A stretch of 64,000 nt of DNA, from the NCBI RefSeq assembly GCF_004346685.1, contig NZ_SMCO01000016.1:16514-80513 (forward strand). The letters run 5' to 3'. Position 1 is the stretch's first letter. Each line of letters starts with the position of its first letter. The translations under genes were made by a program, and so were the position numbers. Origin of the DNA: Sulfurirhabdus autotrophica. GTDB taxonomy: Bacteria; Pseudomonadota; Gammaproteobacteria; Burkholderiales; SMCO01. The notes under the pieces were generated by a model. That model did not search any database. It was given only the letters and a program-made list of their open reading frames with translations, and had not been told where the DNA came from. This document shows positions 1 through 8,280 of this stretch, piece by piece.

Positions 1-341
1 TATTCACAGAGCGGCCGTTTTGCAAGTATCTTTGCCCTCTTGGTGCAGGGTTGGCCATACCGTCCACTTTCCGTTTTTTTGGGCTTAAGCGCAAAAAAGA
101 GTGCAATACATGTACGGCCTGCGCTGTTGGCTGTGGGTCTCTTGCCATAGACAAGCAGGGAAAAATTGACCAGCGGGAGTGTCTGTTATGTCTGGACTGC
201 ATGGTGATGTATTATGATTCACACGCATGTCCGCCCCTCTCGAAAGAACGTAAGTTGCGAGAGAAAGCGGGGCAACCGTTAACGAAAATTTCACCACAGG
301 GATACTTTATCCCTATAAAGGAAATACAGCAGAAGAAATAA
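1..341 (+). CDS. nosR: NosR, C-terminal fragment (runs off left edge)
   Basis: The open frame enters from the window edge (codons in frame from position 3) and ends at TAA 339-341; the apparent start at 51 is only an internal TTG. The visible ~112 residues match the cytoplasmic C-terminus of NosR, the membrane flavo-iron-sulfur protein that supports NosZ expression and electron delivery to N2O reductase. It shows RPFCKYLCPLG, then two ferredoxin-like Cys clusters (CNTCTACAVGC and CLLCLDC), then the CPPL motif. NapH-type polyferredoxins are a more distant alternative, but the downstream nosDFYL order favours NosR. nosZ is not seen in this window and presumably lies upstream. Confidence 0.88.
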   Translation, partial: FTERPFCKYLCPLGAGLAIPSTFRFFGLKRKKECNTCTACAVGCGSLAIDKQGKIDQRECLLCLDCMVMYYDSHACPPLSKERKLREKAGQPLTKISPQGYFIPIKEIQQKK

Positions 342-427
342 AGCAATAGTCAGACTCGTACCAAAAGTGCATGCTTTGTTTATCTTAGATACGTGGCCCA
401 TCCGATATCCAAACAGGAGGATTTATC

Positions 428-868
428 ATGGTTGAGCAACATACACCTGGAAGCAATTTATCCTTGCCACCAAGTGAAAAGGAAAAGAGTTGGCCTCAAT
501 GGCTGTGGGATGAAGTCAAATATCATCTTTTTCCTTGGGGGCCCGGATTTTTGGCTCAAAAACCAGCCATTATTGCGGCAAGCATTGGTTTGTTATTGGC
601 AGTTACAGTGGCATGGATGCTGGCAGCAACCGGACGGGTAGCGCCTGCTGTAGTAATAGCATGGTGGACAGGCTGGAGTGTGTATGAATGCTTCTGCCGC
701 ATGCATTGCAAACCCTGGGTAAAGGAAGGCCCATGGTGGGGACGCCAGTACCGCCGTGCTAACGTACCGGATATGATTGCCTATGTAGCAACCAAAAACT
801 TGCTGATTGGCGCTGGATTGTTTTGGGTACTTTATCTGCTTGGCGTATTGCCTGATGTAACCAGTTGA
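428..868 (+). CDS. Small three-TM protein of the nos operon with a Cys cluster
   Basis: 146 residues with a good Shine-Dalgarno (AGGAGG) 7 bases before ATG 428. I do not recognise a named family. The N-terminal ~40 residues are polar, followed by hydrophobic segments at about 45-67, 70-88 and 123-141. Between the second and third lies Cys88, Cys90, Met92, His93 and Cys94, then a Trp- and Arg-rich stretch (97-111). Such a Cys/Met/His group at a membrane face could bind copper or iron, or be redox active; this is inference. It sits between nosR and nosD, 86 bases after nosR, so a role in N2O reductase assembly or electron transfer is plausible from context only. Confidence 0.75.
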   Translation: MVEQHTPGSNLSLPPSEKEKSWPQWLWDEVKYHLFPWGPGFLAQKPAIIAASIGLLLAVTVAWMLAATGRVAPAVVIAWWTGWSVYECFCRMHCKPWVKEGPWWGRQYRRANVPDMIAYVATKNLLIGAGLFWVLYLLGVLPDVTS

Positions 869-906
869 GAATCGCACTATTGCATACCTATTAAGGCCAT
901 GATGTT

Positions 907-2202
907 TTGATCCATATAACCAATAAATATAAGATCGTGAAACAGTTATTTTATTATTTTTGCTTATGCTTATGCTTTGTGGCTTTTCCGGTTGCGGCGA
1001 AAGAATGGCGTGTAGCGCCAGGCGAATCTATTGCTAATGCAATTAAATCTGCAGCGTCAGGCGATTCTATCAAGGTTGAACACGGCTATTATCATGAGCA
1101 AATTATTATTGATAAACCGCTCTCCCTTATTGGAATGAATCGGCCAACAATAAGTGGCGATAACCAACCCGGAGATGTAATCCGTATCAAGTCCCCTGAC
1201 GTAAGCGTGAAAGGGTTTATCGTACGTGACAGCGGCAGTGATTTAACAGCACAGAATGCCGGTATTTATGTAGCGCCCGGTTCTGATCGCGCAGTGATCA
1301 GCGGCAATGATTTGATCTATACGCTTTTTGGATTATGGATAGAAAAGGCCAAAGATGTGCAGATAATCAGCAACCTGATTACAGGCAAACGTGATTTCAT
1401 GTCATCTCAACGAGGTAATGGCATTCAGCTATATAACACAATCGGCGCAAAGATTATCGGGAATAACATCAGTTTTACCCGGGATGGTATCTACGTAGAC
1501 GTCTCGCATCACGCACTATTTCGAGATAATAAAATCCATCACCTGCGCTATGGTACGCATTACATGAATTCCTATTACAACGTGTGGGAAGGCAATGAGT
1601 CCTATCTTAATCGTGGTGGCCTGGCTCTTATGGAAGTGCGTAATCTGACCGTTCGAAATAATCGTGCATGGGGAAATTCCGATCATGGCATCATGTTGCG
1701 CACCATTCAGGATTCCGTCATCGAAGGCAACATTGTAGCGGGTAATGCACGCGGGTTTTTTATTTACGATGCTGAATACAATACGATAAAGAATAATCTG
1801 GTTGTAGCAAATCGTATAGGGGTACACCTTTGGGCTGGCTCGAAAAATAACAAGGTCAATGGCAATGACTTTATAGCCAACCAGGACCAGATAAAATACG
1901 TGGCGTCGAATGATCAGATCTGGGGCGAAGAGCAGGGAAATTATTGGAGTAACTATGTCGGCTGGGATCGGGATGGTGACGGCGCGGGAGACGTATCGTA
2001 TGAAGCGAATGATATTGTTGATCGAATGACCTGGAAACATCCGATGATTAAACTCCTGTTAAACAGTCCGGCAGTCCAGACGTTACGGCTGGTAGCACAG
2101 CAGTTCCCCTTGTTACGCGCCCCATCTATAGTGGACCGCCATCCGCATATGCGTCCTTATCATGAAAACTGGAGTAGCTGGATTGAAAAACAACGTCATT
2201 GA
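907..2202 (+). CDS. nosD: NosD, periplasmic copper-site maturation protein
   Basis: Up to 431 residues. The N-terminus is a Sec signal peptide (hydrophobic run ending PVAA-KEW), followed by right-handed parallel beta-helix (CASH/NosD) repeats with recurring G-N-x-I/V units, typical of NosD. With the NosFY ABC transporter it delivers a sulfur species for the Cu-S centres of NosZ. The annotated start is TTG 907; GTG 937 gives a more usual signal peptide length and may be the true start, since no clear ribosome site marks either. The end overlaps nosF by up to 41 bases, indicating tight translational coupling. Confidence 0.93.
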   Translation: MIHITNKYKIVKQLFYYFCLCLCFVAFPVAAKEWRVAPGESIANAIKSAASGDSIKVEHGYYHEQIIIDKPLSLIGMNRPTISGDNQPGDVIRIKSPDVSVKGFIVRDSGSDLTAQNAGIYVAPGSDRAVISGNDLIYTLFGLWIEKAKDVQIISNLITGKRDFMSSQRGNGIQLYNTIGAKIIGNNISFTRDGIYVDVSHHALFRDNKIHHLRYGTHYMNSYYNVWEGNESYLNRGGLALMEVRNLTVRNNRAWGNSDHGIMLRTIQDSVIEGNIVAGNARGFFIYDAEYNTIKNNLVVANRIGVHLWAGSKNNKVNGNDFIANQDQIKYVASNDQIWGEEQGNYWSNYVGWDRDGDGAGDVSYEANDIVDRMTWKHPMIKLLLNSPAVQTLRLVAQQFPLLRAPSIVDRHPHMRPYHENWSSWIEKQRH

Positions 2203-3094
2203 GGTAAACGCTGTTGCGAAGCAATTTGGCGAAATCCGCGCTGTCGGGGGTGTCGATCTTGCTGTGCAGGAAGGCGAAATATTTGGACTGATTGGCCATA
2301 ATGGCGCAGGCAAGAGTACGCTCTTCAAGATGATGCTAGGTCTTCTGCCTGCGAGCGAAGGCGAAATCCGCATTCTTGGCAAATCAATACAGGGTGAGGC
2401 ATTTCGTCAGGTGCGTCGTAACATCGGTTATTTACCAGAAAACGTGGTTTTCTACGATAACCTGACGGGGCTGGAAACACTGGGGTTTTTTGCTGATCTT
2501 AAAAGTGTCAGTAAAAACACATGTGCCGAACTGCTAGATAAAGTGGGGCTTAGCCATGCAGCAAACCGGCGTGTGCGAGGTTATTCCAAAGGGATGCGGC
2601 AGCGTCTGGGGTTTGCTCAGGCACTGCTGGGCAAACCGGCCATCCTGTTTCTGGATGAACCCACTACGGGTCTTGATCCAGAAGGAATCCGAGAGTTTTA
2701 TCAGATCTTGCGAGAAATGCGCGAACAAGGTGTGACGGTAATTTTGACCTCGCATATCCTGGCAGAAATTCAGGAGAGAGTAGATCGACTGGCCATCATG
2801 AAGATGGGCAAGATACAAGCCTTAGGCACGGTGCAAAGTTTGCGCGATGAAATGGATCTGCCACTGATTATGCAAATAAAAATGCAGCCTGGAACGTTAG
2901 ATGATCTCAAAACGGCGCTATTACCACTCGGCTTGGACGAAGCAGTAGAAGAAGATGGGAAATTGCTGATACGTTGCCCGCGCAATTCAAAAATGGCTGC
3001 TTTATCCATTATTGCCGGGCTAGATGGCAAAGTGGCGGATTTGCATGTACGGGAACCTTCACTGGAAGATGTCTTTTTAGGTTATTCAGGATAA
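2162..3094 (+). CDS. nosF: NosF, ABC transporter ATPase for NosZ maturation
   Basis: 310 residues from ATG 2162; TTG 2183 is an alternative that would shorten the overlap with nosD. Walker A is GHNGAGKS (45-52), the signature region is YSKGMRQR (141-148) and Walker B is LFLDEP (162-167), followed by the D-loop and the TSH switch. This is the ATP-binding subunit that pairs with membrane NosY and periplasmic NosD to supply sulfur for the copper centres of N2O reductase. It is five bases upstream of nosY. The ~100-residue C-terminal extension is normal for this family. Confidence 0.94.
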   Translation: MKTGVAGLKNNVIEVNAVAKQFGEIRAVGGVDLAVQEGEIFGLIGHNGAGKSTLFKMMLGLLPASEGEIRILGKSIQGEAFRQVRRNIGYLPENVVFYDNLTGLETLGFFADLKSVSKNTCAELLDKVGLSHAANRRVRGYSKGMRQRLGFAQALLGKPAILFLDEPTTGLDPEGIREFYQILREMREQGVTVILTSHILAEIQERVDRLAIMKMGKIQALGTVQSLRDEMDLPLIMQIKMQPGTLDDLKTALLPLGLDEAVEEDGKLLIRCPRNSKMAALSIIAGLDGKVADLHVREPSLEDVFLGYSG

Positions 3095-3099
3095 GCGGA

Positions 3100-3921
3100 A
3101 TGTTAAACATCGAGTGGCATCAAATTGGCGTAGTCGCATCCAAAGAATTTTGGGATCGGATACGCAATCGCTGGGTACTGGCAGTAGCTGCAGTGTTTAC
3201 TGCTTTCGCGCTGGTGATTGCGTATTTTGGCGCGGCACAACAGGGTGCCGTCGGCTTTAACAACATCGAGGTAACTATCGCCAGCCTGGTTTCTCTGGTA
3301 ATTTATCTTATTCCGCTGATTGCACTGATTCTGGGATACGACGCTATTGTTGGTGAACGTGAGAGAGGATCGCTCGATCTGCTGCTTTCCATGCCAATTA
3401 CCCGTTTCGAACTGCTATTTGGAAAATTTTGTGGATTGTCCGGTGCGCTGGCTTTCTCAACTTTGGCTGGATTCGGGGTTGTCGGGCTTCTCCTGTCCTA
3501 TCAGATTGATGCCGCTTCACTGTTCCACTATGCCGGTTTTATGTTCAGTGCCATCCTGATGGGTATGGCATTTCTGAGTATGGCGGTGGCAGTTTCAGTA
3601 ATCGCTACAGATCGCACGAGCGCAAGCGGCATCGCCATTGCGTTGTGGTTCTTCTTTGTATTGGTATTCGATCTGTTGCTGTTGGGAGCGTTAGTCGTAA
3701 CAGGAGGAGAATATGGTGGCGATATTTTTCCTTATTTGTTGTTCCTGAACCCGGCAGATATTTTCCGTATTCTGAACATTTTCGGCATGGAAGAAGTAAA
3801 GTCGCTCTATGGATTGTCTACGGTATTCCCTGAAAGTTTGGCCAACCCCTGGATATTAGGAACAGCAATGATGATATGGATTATCGCCCCACTTGGGTTT
3901 GCTTCCTGGAGATTTAAATGA
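3100..3921 (+). CDS. nosY: NosY, ABC transporter permease
   Basis: The start at ATG 3100 gives 273 residues, the usual NosY length; a longer open frame upstream overlaps nosF and is not needed. It has an N-terminal EFWDRIRNRW segment just before the first membrane helix, about six transmembrane helices, and the ABC-2 coupling region GERERGSLDLLLSMP between helices 2 and 3. It forms the membrane part of the NosFY exporter acting with NosD. The stop overlaps the nosL start (ATGA at 3918). Confidence 0.94.
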   Translation: MLNIEWHQIGVVASKEFWDRIRNRWVLAVAAVFTAFALVIAYFGAAQQGAVGFNNIEVTIASLVSLVIYLIPLIALILGYDAIVGERERGSLDLLLSMPITRFELLFGKFCGLSGALAFSTLAGFGVVGLLLSYQIDAASLFHYAGFMFSAILMGMAFLSMAVAVSVIATDRTSASGIAIALWFFFVLVFDLLLLGALVVTGGEYGGDIFPYLLFLNPADIFRILNIFGMEEVKSLYGLSTVFPESLANPWILGTAMMIWIIAPLGFASWRFK

Positions 3922-4427
3922 AACAGACAAATTTAGTACTGATGTCGTTATTGCTTGCAGCATTAACTTTCGGTTGTACCAAACAGGATGAAGCGATCAA
4001 AGTTGTCGAAATCAATCAGGGCACTTCCTGTTCACTGGATGGCATGATTTTGGCAGACTACCCGGGGCCAAAAGCACAGATTCACTATGATAAAGGTGAT
4101 CCGGATTTCTTCTGCGACACCATGGAAATGTTTTCCATCTATCTGCGGCCAGAGCAGAAAAAACGTGTAAAGGCTTTGTTCACGCAAGATATGGGCAAAA
4201 CCCCTTGGGATCAGCCTAAAGGGAACTGGATTGATGCTAAATCCGCTTATTATGTGCTTGATAGCAAAAAGTCTGGCTCTATGGGCCCGACACTTGGTGC
4301 ATTTTCACGCATCGAAGATGCACAAACCTTCGTTAAACAATTTGGTGGGAAAATATTGAAATTTGACGAAGTAACCATCAATATGGTCTCACTGGATGGT
4401 GGCGCTCAGCATGATGAAAGGATGTAA
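3918..4427 (+). CDS. nosL: NosL, outer-membrane copper chaperone lipoprotein
   Basis: 169 residues. It has a short lipoprotein signal peptide with lipobox LTFGC (Cys20). Downstream, CSLDGM (Cys and Met of the NosL Cu(I) site) and CDTMEM fit the NosL family, which hands Cu(I) to apo-NosZ. It overlaps nosY by four bases and is followed two bases later by the next gene, so it belongs to the same transcript. The C-terminus carries the G-[AS]-F-x-x-x-x-DA-x-x-F pattern (residues ~132-141) common to NosL. Confidence 0.93.
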   Translation: MKQTNLVLMSLLLAALTFGCTKQDEAIKVVEINQGTSCSLDGMILADYPGPKAQIHYDKGDPDFFCDTMEMFSIYLRPEQKKRVKALFTQDMGKTPWDQPKGNWIDAKSAYYVLDSKKSGSMGPTLGAFSRIEDAQTFVKQFGGKILKFDEVTINMVSLDGGAQHDERM

Positions 4428-4429
4428 AA

Positions 4430-4702
4430 ATGAAAAATTATTTTGAGGGGCTGGATCAAGACGATGCTGAATTAATCGAATCGCTTTCTCGCCTGACTTA
4501 TGTTTTACGAGAAAACCGAAAATCATTGCTTGAGCAACATGGTGTAGAAGATGAGCAGGCTTTGCTGAGTAAAATCATGGCTGGCGAAACGCCTGAACAC
4601 CCGGCTTACGAAAATTATTTGAGCGCCTGTATTCTGGCTGAAACGCGCGATGCAATTCGCAATGAAATGAGCAATGCAGTAAAGGAAGCCAAATTGTCAT
4701 GA
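4430..4702 (+). CDS. Small protein, possible antitoxin-like partner of the next gene
   Basis: 90 residues, ATG two bases after the nosL stop, acidic and predicted helical, with no signal peptide or membrane helix. I cannot name a family. The central part (residues ~50-72, ending in a PEHPAYENYL segment followed by a helix) resembles small conserved proteins I associate with TumE-like neighbours. Its stop overlaps the next start in ATGA (4699-4702), the coupling usual for two-protein modules. Partner or antitoxin function is inferred from the neighbour only. Confidence 0.62.
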   Translation: MKNYFEGLDQDDAELIESLSRLTYVLRENRKSLLEQHGVEDEQALLSKIMAGETPEHPAYENYLSACILAETRDAIRNEMSNAVKEAKLS

Positions 4703-5070
4703 GTCTCCATATAGATCTGAAAGAAAGTATAGAGGCACATTATCCGGATCAGCTTGATGGTGAAATTCAGTTAAAGCAGGATGCACTGCTAGTGATGTTC
4801 GACTCTGGTTTAGCCCTTGAATTGCGTTACCTCAATCCTCATGAGTATTCCATACAATGGGCATGGGGAGATGCCGAATTACGTATCGACACAGCGCCTT
4901 TACATAAAGAATTGTCCACTTTTCCAAATCATCTGCATAATGCCGATGGTCATTTGCTTCCAGATTTGCTGACTGTACCCGGTCGCGCACCGTGGGATAA
5001 CGTTAAGCAATTAATAGATGCTTTGCTGCTGGACCCCTTGCTTGAATCCGCAAGATTGAATGTAACCTAG
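4699..5070 (+). CDS. TumE-like (DUF6516-type) protein, putative toxin
   Basis: 123 residues. The core from about 50 to 85 (HEYSIQW, then an IDTAPLHKELSTFPNHLH segment) resembles the hallmark of TumE/DUF6516 proteins, which carry Y-S-Y-x-W then a D-x-A-P-x-H-x-E-[IL]-x-T-F-P-x-H-x-H pattern and are toxins of small two-gene modules. It is the last gene of the nos transcript and overlaps its 90-residue partner by four bases. The family call rests on remembered motifs, so it is tentative. A non-toxin accessory role in the nos operon remains possible. Confidence 0.6.
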   Translation: MSLHIDLKESIEAHYPDQLDGEIQLKQDALLVMFDSGLALELRYLNPHEYSIQWAWGDAELRIDTAPLHKELSTFPNHLHNADGHLLPDLLTVPGRAPWDNVKQLIDALLLDPLLESARLNVT

Positions 5071-5107
5071 GTATATACATTGCTCTCGTAAAGAGAATAT
5101 TGAGCAG

Positions 5108-5131
5108 AAAAAAGGGGGCAGAACCCCCTTT
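5108..5131 (-). terminator. Rho-independent terminator of the cytochrome c5 gene
   Basis: A perfect 8-bp stem, AAAGGGGG (5111-5118) and CCCCCTTT (5124-5131), with a 5-base loop. Read on the minus strand it runs into a T tract (A run 5108-5113 on the plus strand). It lies 24 bases after the stop of the minus-strand cytochrome gene and could also stop nos transcripts coming from the left. Confidence 0.8.
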
Positions 5132-5154
5132 CAGGTTTAACACACTAACCTCGC

Positions 5155-5613
5155 TTACTTGGCTTTGCTTACCATGTAATCAACGGTTGCCTTAACATCA
5201 TCATCCGACAAAGAAGCATTAGCACCTTTAGGTGGCATCATTCCCTTTTTACCAGTGAACCCTTTAATAGCGTGTTCATAAAGCGTAGGCATCCCCTGAG
5301 CAATACGTGGACCCCAATCTTCTTTATTACCCAAAATTGGCGCGCCGGCAGCTCCAGTCTGGTGACACATTGAGCAAGTAGCCTTGAATGTTTTTTCAGC
5401 TTTAATACTCGCTTCATCAGCAGCATGCTCTTCTGGCTTAGCTTCTTCAGCCGGTTTCTCCACTTCTGCTGGTGCAGCAGTCTCAGCGGGCTTGGCAGCT
5501 TCGGCGGTGGGCTGAGCTGGAGCGGCAGTCTGTGCTTCTTCTTTTTTTCCGCAAGCAGAAAGTGCAAGAGCAATAACAAGGGCGGGGATGAATTTATTGC
5601 CAGTTTTAATCAC
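5155..5613 (-). CDS. Cytochrome c5-like lipoprotein
   Basis: 152 residues. It has a lipoprotein signal with lipobox LSAC (Cys21), a ~45-residue Ala/Pro/Glu-rich tether, then one class I c-type domain. Heme binding is CSMCH (80-84) and the axial Met is in the GMMPPKG segment (125/126). Cytochrome c5 family members are small periplasmic electron carriers. A membrane-anchored carrier next to nos may feed NosZ or another reductase; that is inference from position. A near-consensus FNR half-palindrome lies ~61 bases upstream. A paralogous c5 domain occurs at 46853-47407. Confidence 0.88.
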   Translation of the reverse strand: MIKTGNKFIPALVIALALSACGKKEEAQTAAPAQPTAEAAKPAETAAPAEVEKPAEEAKPEEHAADEASIKAEKTFKATCSMCHQTGAAGAPILGNKEDWGPRIAQGMPTLYEHAIKGFTGKKGMMPPKGANASLSDDDVKATVDYMVSKAK

Positions 5614-5673
5614 TTTACATACTCCTTAGTTGGATATTGAAATTTGATATTACCAGAACTGCGATTCATCTCA

Positions 5674-5687
5674 TTGACTAACATCAA
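5674..5687 (-). promoter_or_regulatory. FNR/ANR-like operator upstream of cytochrome c5
   Basis: TTGAC-TAAC-ATCAA matches the FNR consensus TTGAT-N4-ATCAA at 9 of 10 conserved positions. It is 61 bases before the ATG of the minus-strand cytochrome gene, a plausible class II activator position. This suggests induction under low oxygen. No other equally good copy was noticed in the window. Confidence 0.5.
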
Positions 5688-6067
5688 GAAAGCAAGCCAA
5701 TAAACTGATAAATTGAATTTTAGGTTAGTTTCATAGAGTAAGCACTGACCTTTTATCAATGATTAATGTTAGCAAAATCGCACTGACCTGCCCCCCCCAT
5801 TAAACAGCACCAACCGAAATCAATTTAAGTGTGCACTGTAATTACCGCTGATCGGGAATTTTAAAAGGTAGCCAGCTCAGAGGCTAGATGGCTGCATACC
5901 TTTCCAGCAAGCTAACATACACAATTAATTTAACTGCCATTATCCCACTGTAGTGGCTAAAAACAGGCTTGAAGCCTTGGCCCGACAAATCTGATTACCA
6001 TAAATTACAGCAAGAATAATCACAGTCATTTTATAGATAAAAATACCTTTAATTCCTCTTGACAGTC
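5688..6067. other. Gene-free spacer between cytochrome c5 and nrdD
   Basis: No convincing reading frame. It contains a C8 homopolymer (5791-5798), a 10-base direct repeat GCACTGACCT (near 5742 and 5780), and a 13-base palindrome AGGCTT-G-AAGCCT (near 5969). None has a clear function. The NrdR sites start at its right end. Confidence 0.5.
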
Positions 6068-6114
6068 ACACCACATGGAGTATATTTAATAAAAAATAAC
6101 ACTATATATTGTGT
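6068..6114 (+). promoter_or_regulatory. Tandem NrdR boxes before nrdD
   Basis: The second box, ACACTATATATTGTGT (6099-6114), is a perfect match to the NrdR consensus ACACWATATATWGTGT. The first, ACACCACATGGAGTAT (6068-6083), matches 11 of 16. The 15-bp gap puts the boxes 31 bp apart, three helical turns, the usual arrangement for NrdR. NrdR is the nucleotide-sensing repressor of ribonucleotide reductase operons, so this is the expected control site for the nrdD operon. Confidence 0.85.
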
Positions 6115-6206
6115 TTAGTAATCGAAGCTTAATCAACCGGCAATAAAATATTTAATAACTGCCAGTGCATTCAGATAGCTACCAAAGATTAACTGGAGGA
6201 AAAAAA

Positions 6207-8252
6207 GTGACAACATTCGTAACGGAACCCCCTAACCAACGATTAGTTTCAATACCCAATGAAGCGCTCAAGCGCGATGGCACGCGCGCAGCGTTTGACC
6301 CAGATAAAATTCGCTCGGCCATTCAGAGAGCAGGCCAGGCTAGCGAAGAGTTTGACGGCAATGAAGCAGAACTGCTTACCGCCCATGTGATAAAAGTGCT
6401 ATCTCACAAATTTCACAACAACGCACCTGCCATTGAAAATATTCAGGATGTGGTTGAGCAGGTATTGATCTCGGCCAATCACTTTCAGACTGCCCGCGCT
6501 TACATTGTCTACCGCGAACAGCACAAGAAACTGCGCCAGGATCGCAACACCATGGTGGATGTTGCCTCTTCTGTTAACGAATATCTGGAACAACAGGACT
6601 GGCGCGTCAATGCCAATGCTAATCAGGGTTACAGTCTGGGCGGGCTGATTCTCAACGTATCCGGAAAAGTGGTTGCCAACTACTGGCTAAACCATGTGTA
6701 TGCACCGGAAGCAGGGGCGGCACATCGCGCAGGGGATATTCACATTCATGATCTGGACATGCTGGCGGGCTACTGTGCGGGATGGTCGCTGCGTACTTTG
6801 CTCCACGAAGGCTTGAATGGTGTGCCGGGCAAGGTAGAAGCCGGGCCACCCAAGCACATGTCCAGCGCGGTGGGGCAGATCGTGAATTTTCTGGGTACGC
6901 TGCAAAACGAATGGGCGGGGGCGCAGGCATTCAGTTCATTTGACACCTACATGGCACCCTTTATCCGCAAGGATAACCTGAGCTACGAAGAGGTCAAGCA
7001 ATCTATTCAGGAATTGATTTACAACCTGAATGTGCCTTCACGCTGGGGTACACAAACTCCCTTTACCAATCTGACTTTTGACTGGGTATGCCCGGAAGAC
7101 CTGCAGGAGCAAATCCCCATTATCGGTGGTGAAGAAATGCCTTTCACCTATGGTGATCTGCAGGTAGAAATGGACATGATCAACCGAGCTTATATTGAAG
7201 TCATGACAACGGGCGATGCCAAGGGGCGAGCATTCACTTTCCCTATACCCACCTATAACATGACTACTGACTTTCCCTGGGAATCAGAAAATGCCACGCT
7301 GCTGTTCGAAATGACGGCAAAATACGGCTTGCCGTATTTTCAGAATTTCATTAACTCCGAGCTCAAGCCCAATATGGTCCGATCCATGTGCTGCCGTTTG
7401 CAACTGGATTTACGGGAGCTACTCAAACGCGGTAATGGCTTGTTTGGCAGTGCAGAACAAACAGGCTCTATCGGCGTGGTAACCGTAAACTGTGCAAGAC
7501 TGGGTTATCTCTACAAAGGCAACGAGCCTGCATTGCTGGCACGCCTGGACGAACTAATGGAGATTGGCAAAAACACTTTGGAGATCAAACGCAAAGTAAT
7601 CCAGCGCCATATCGACAACGGATTGTTCCCCTACACCAAACGCTACCTGGGCACCCTGCGTAATCACTTTTCCACTCTGGGCGTCAACGGCATCAACGAA
7701 ATGATCCGTAACTTCAGCGGTGACGAGTACGGCATCACCAGCGAAGCAGGGCATCAGCTAGCAGTACGGCTATTGGACCACATCCGCGCAAAAATGCTGG
7801 CATTTCAGGAAGAAACCGGCCACATGTACAACCTGGAAGCCACCCCGGCAGAAGGAACCACTTACCGTTTTGCCAAGGAAGACAAAAAACGCTTTCCTGA
7901 TATTCTGCAAGCCGGCACGACTGAAACACCTTATTACACCAACTCTTCACAGCTCCCTGTCGGCTTCACCGATGACCCGTTTGAAGCACTGGAACGCCAG
8001 GAAGAACTTCAGAAAAAATACACGGGTGGAACAGTGCTACATCTTTACATGACCGAACGCATCTCCAGCGGAGAAATGTGCAAAGCACTGGTGCGTCGTT
8101 CGTTGGAACGATTCGGACTGCCCTACATTACCATTACCCCGACCTTTTCCATTTGCCCGAAACATGGCTACCTGGAAGGAGAGCACAAGTTTTGCCCGAA
8201 GTGCGATGCAGAAATCATCGCAGAAAAGCGCAAAAAATCAGCTACAGCTTGA
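6207..8252 (+). CDS. nrdD: Class III ribonucleotide reductase catalytic chain lacking its glycyl-radical domain
   Basis: 681 residues from GTG 6207, chosen because GGAGG lies 7 bases before it; a longer frame from 6165 has no such site. An N-terminal ATP-cone (about 15-105) is followed by the ten-stranded NrdD barrel with the RSMCCRL cysteine region. The C-terminus has a zinc-site-like CPKH...CPKC segment and then stops. The usual radical-bearing RVxGY segment is absent; it is encoded by the next gene (8281-8496). It reduces ribonucleoside triphosphates under anoxia after activation by NrdG. Paired NrdR boxes lie ~100 bases upstream. Confidence 0.92.
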   Translation: MTTFVTEPPNQRLVSIPNEALKRDGTRAAFDPDKIRSAIQRAGQASEEFDGNEAELLTAHVIKVLSHKFHNNAPAIENIQDVVEQVLISANHFQTARAYIVYREQHKKLRQDRNTMVDVASSVNEYLEQQDWRVNANANQGYSLGGLILNVSGKVVANYWLNHVYAPEAGAAHRAGDIHIHDLDMLAGYCAGWSLRTLLHEGLNGVPGKVEAGPPKHMSSAVGQIVNFLGTLQNEWAGAQAFSSFDTYMAPFIRKDNLSYEEVKQSIQELIYNLNVPSRWGTQTPFTNLTFDWVCPEDLQEQIPIIGGEEMPFTYGDLQVEMDMINRAYIEVMTTGDAKGRAFTFPIPTYNMTTDFPWESENATLLFEMTAKYGLPYFQNFINSELKPNMVRSMCCRLQLDLRELLKRGNGLFGSAEQTGSIGVVTVNCARLGYLYKGNEPALLARLDELMEIGKNTLEIKRKVIQRHIDNGLFPYTKRYLGTLRNHFSTLGVNGINEMIRNFSGDEYGITSEAGHQLAVRLLDHIRAKMLAFQEETGHMYNLEATPAEGTTYRFAKEDKKRFPDILQAGTTETPYYTNSSQLPVGFTDDPFEALERQEELQKKYTGGTVLHLYMTERISSGEMCKALVRRSLERFGLPYITITPTFSICPKHGYLEGEHKFCPKCDAEIIAEKRKKSATA

Positions 8253-8280
8253 TCAGATCAACTTCAAGGAGGTAACAAAA

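Noticed and set aside
5814..6060. Cobalamin or other riboswitch before nrdD
   Set aside because: Short palindromes and a GTAGTGGC-like element are present, but the conserved riboswitch core could not be assembled. NrdR boxes explain the control.
6115..6206. FNR box before nrdD
   Set aside because: An ATCAA half is present at 6133, but the partner half TTGAT is missing at the required spacing.
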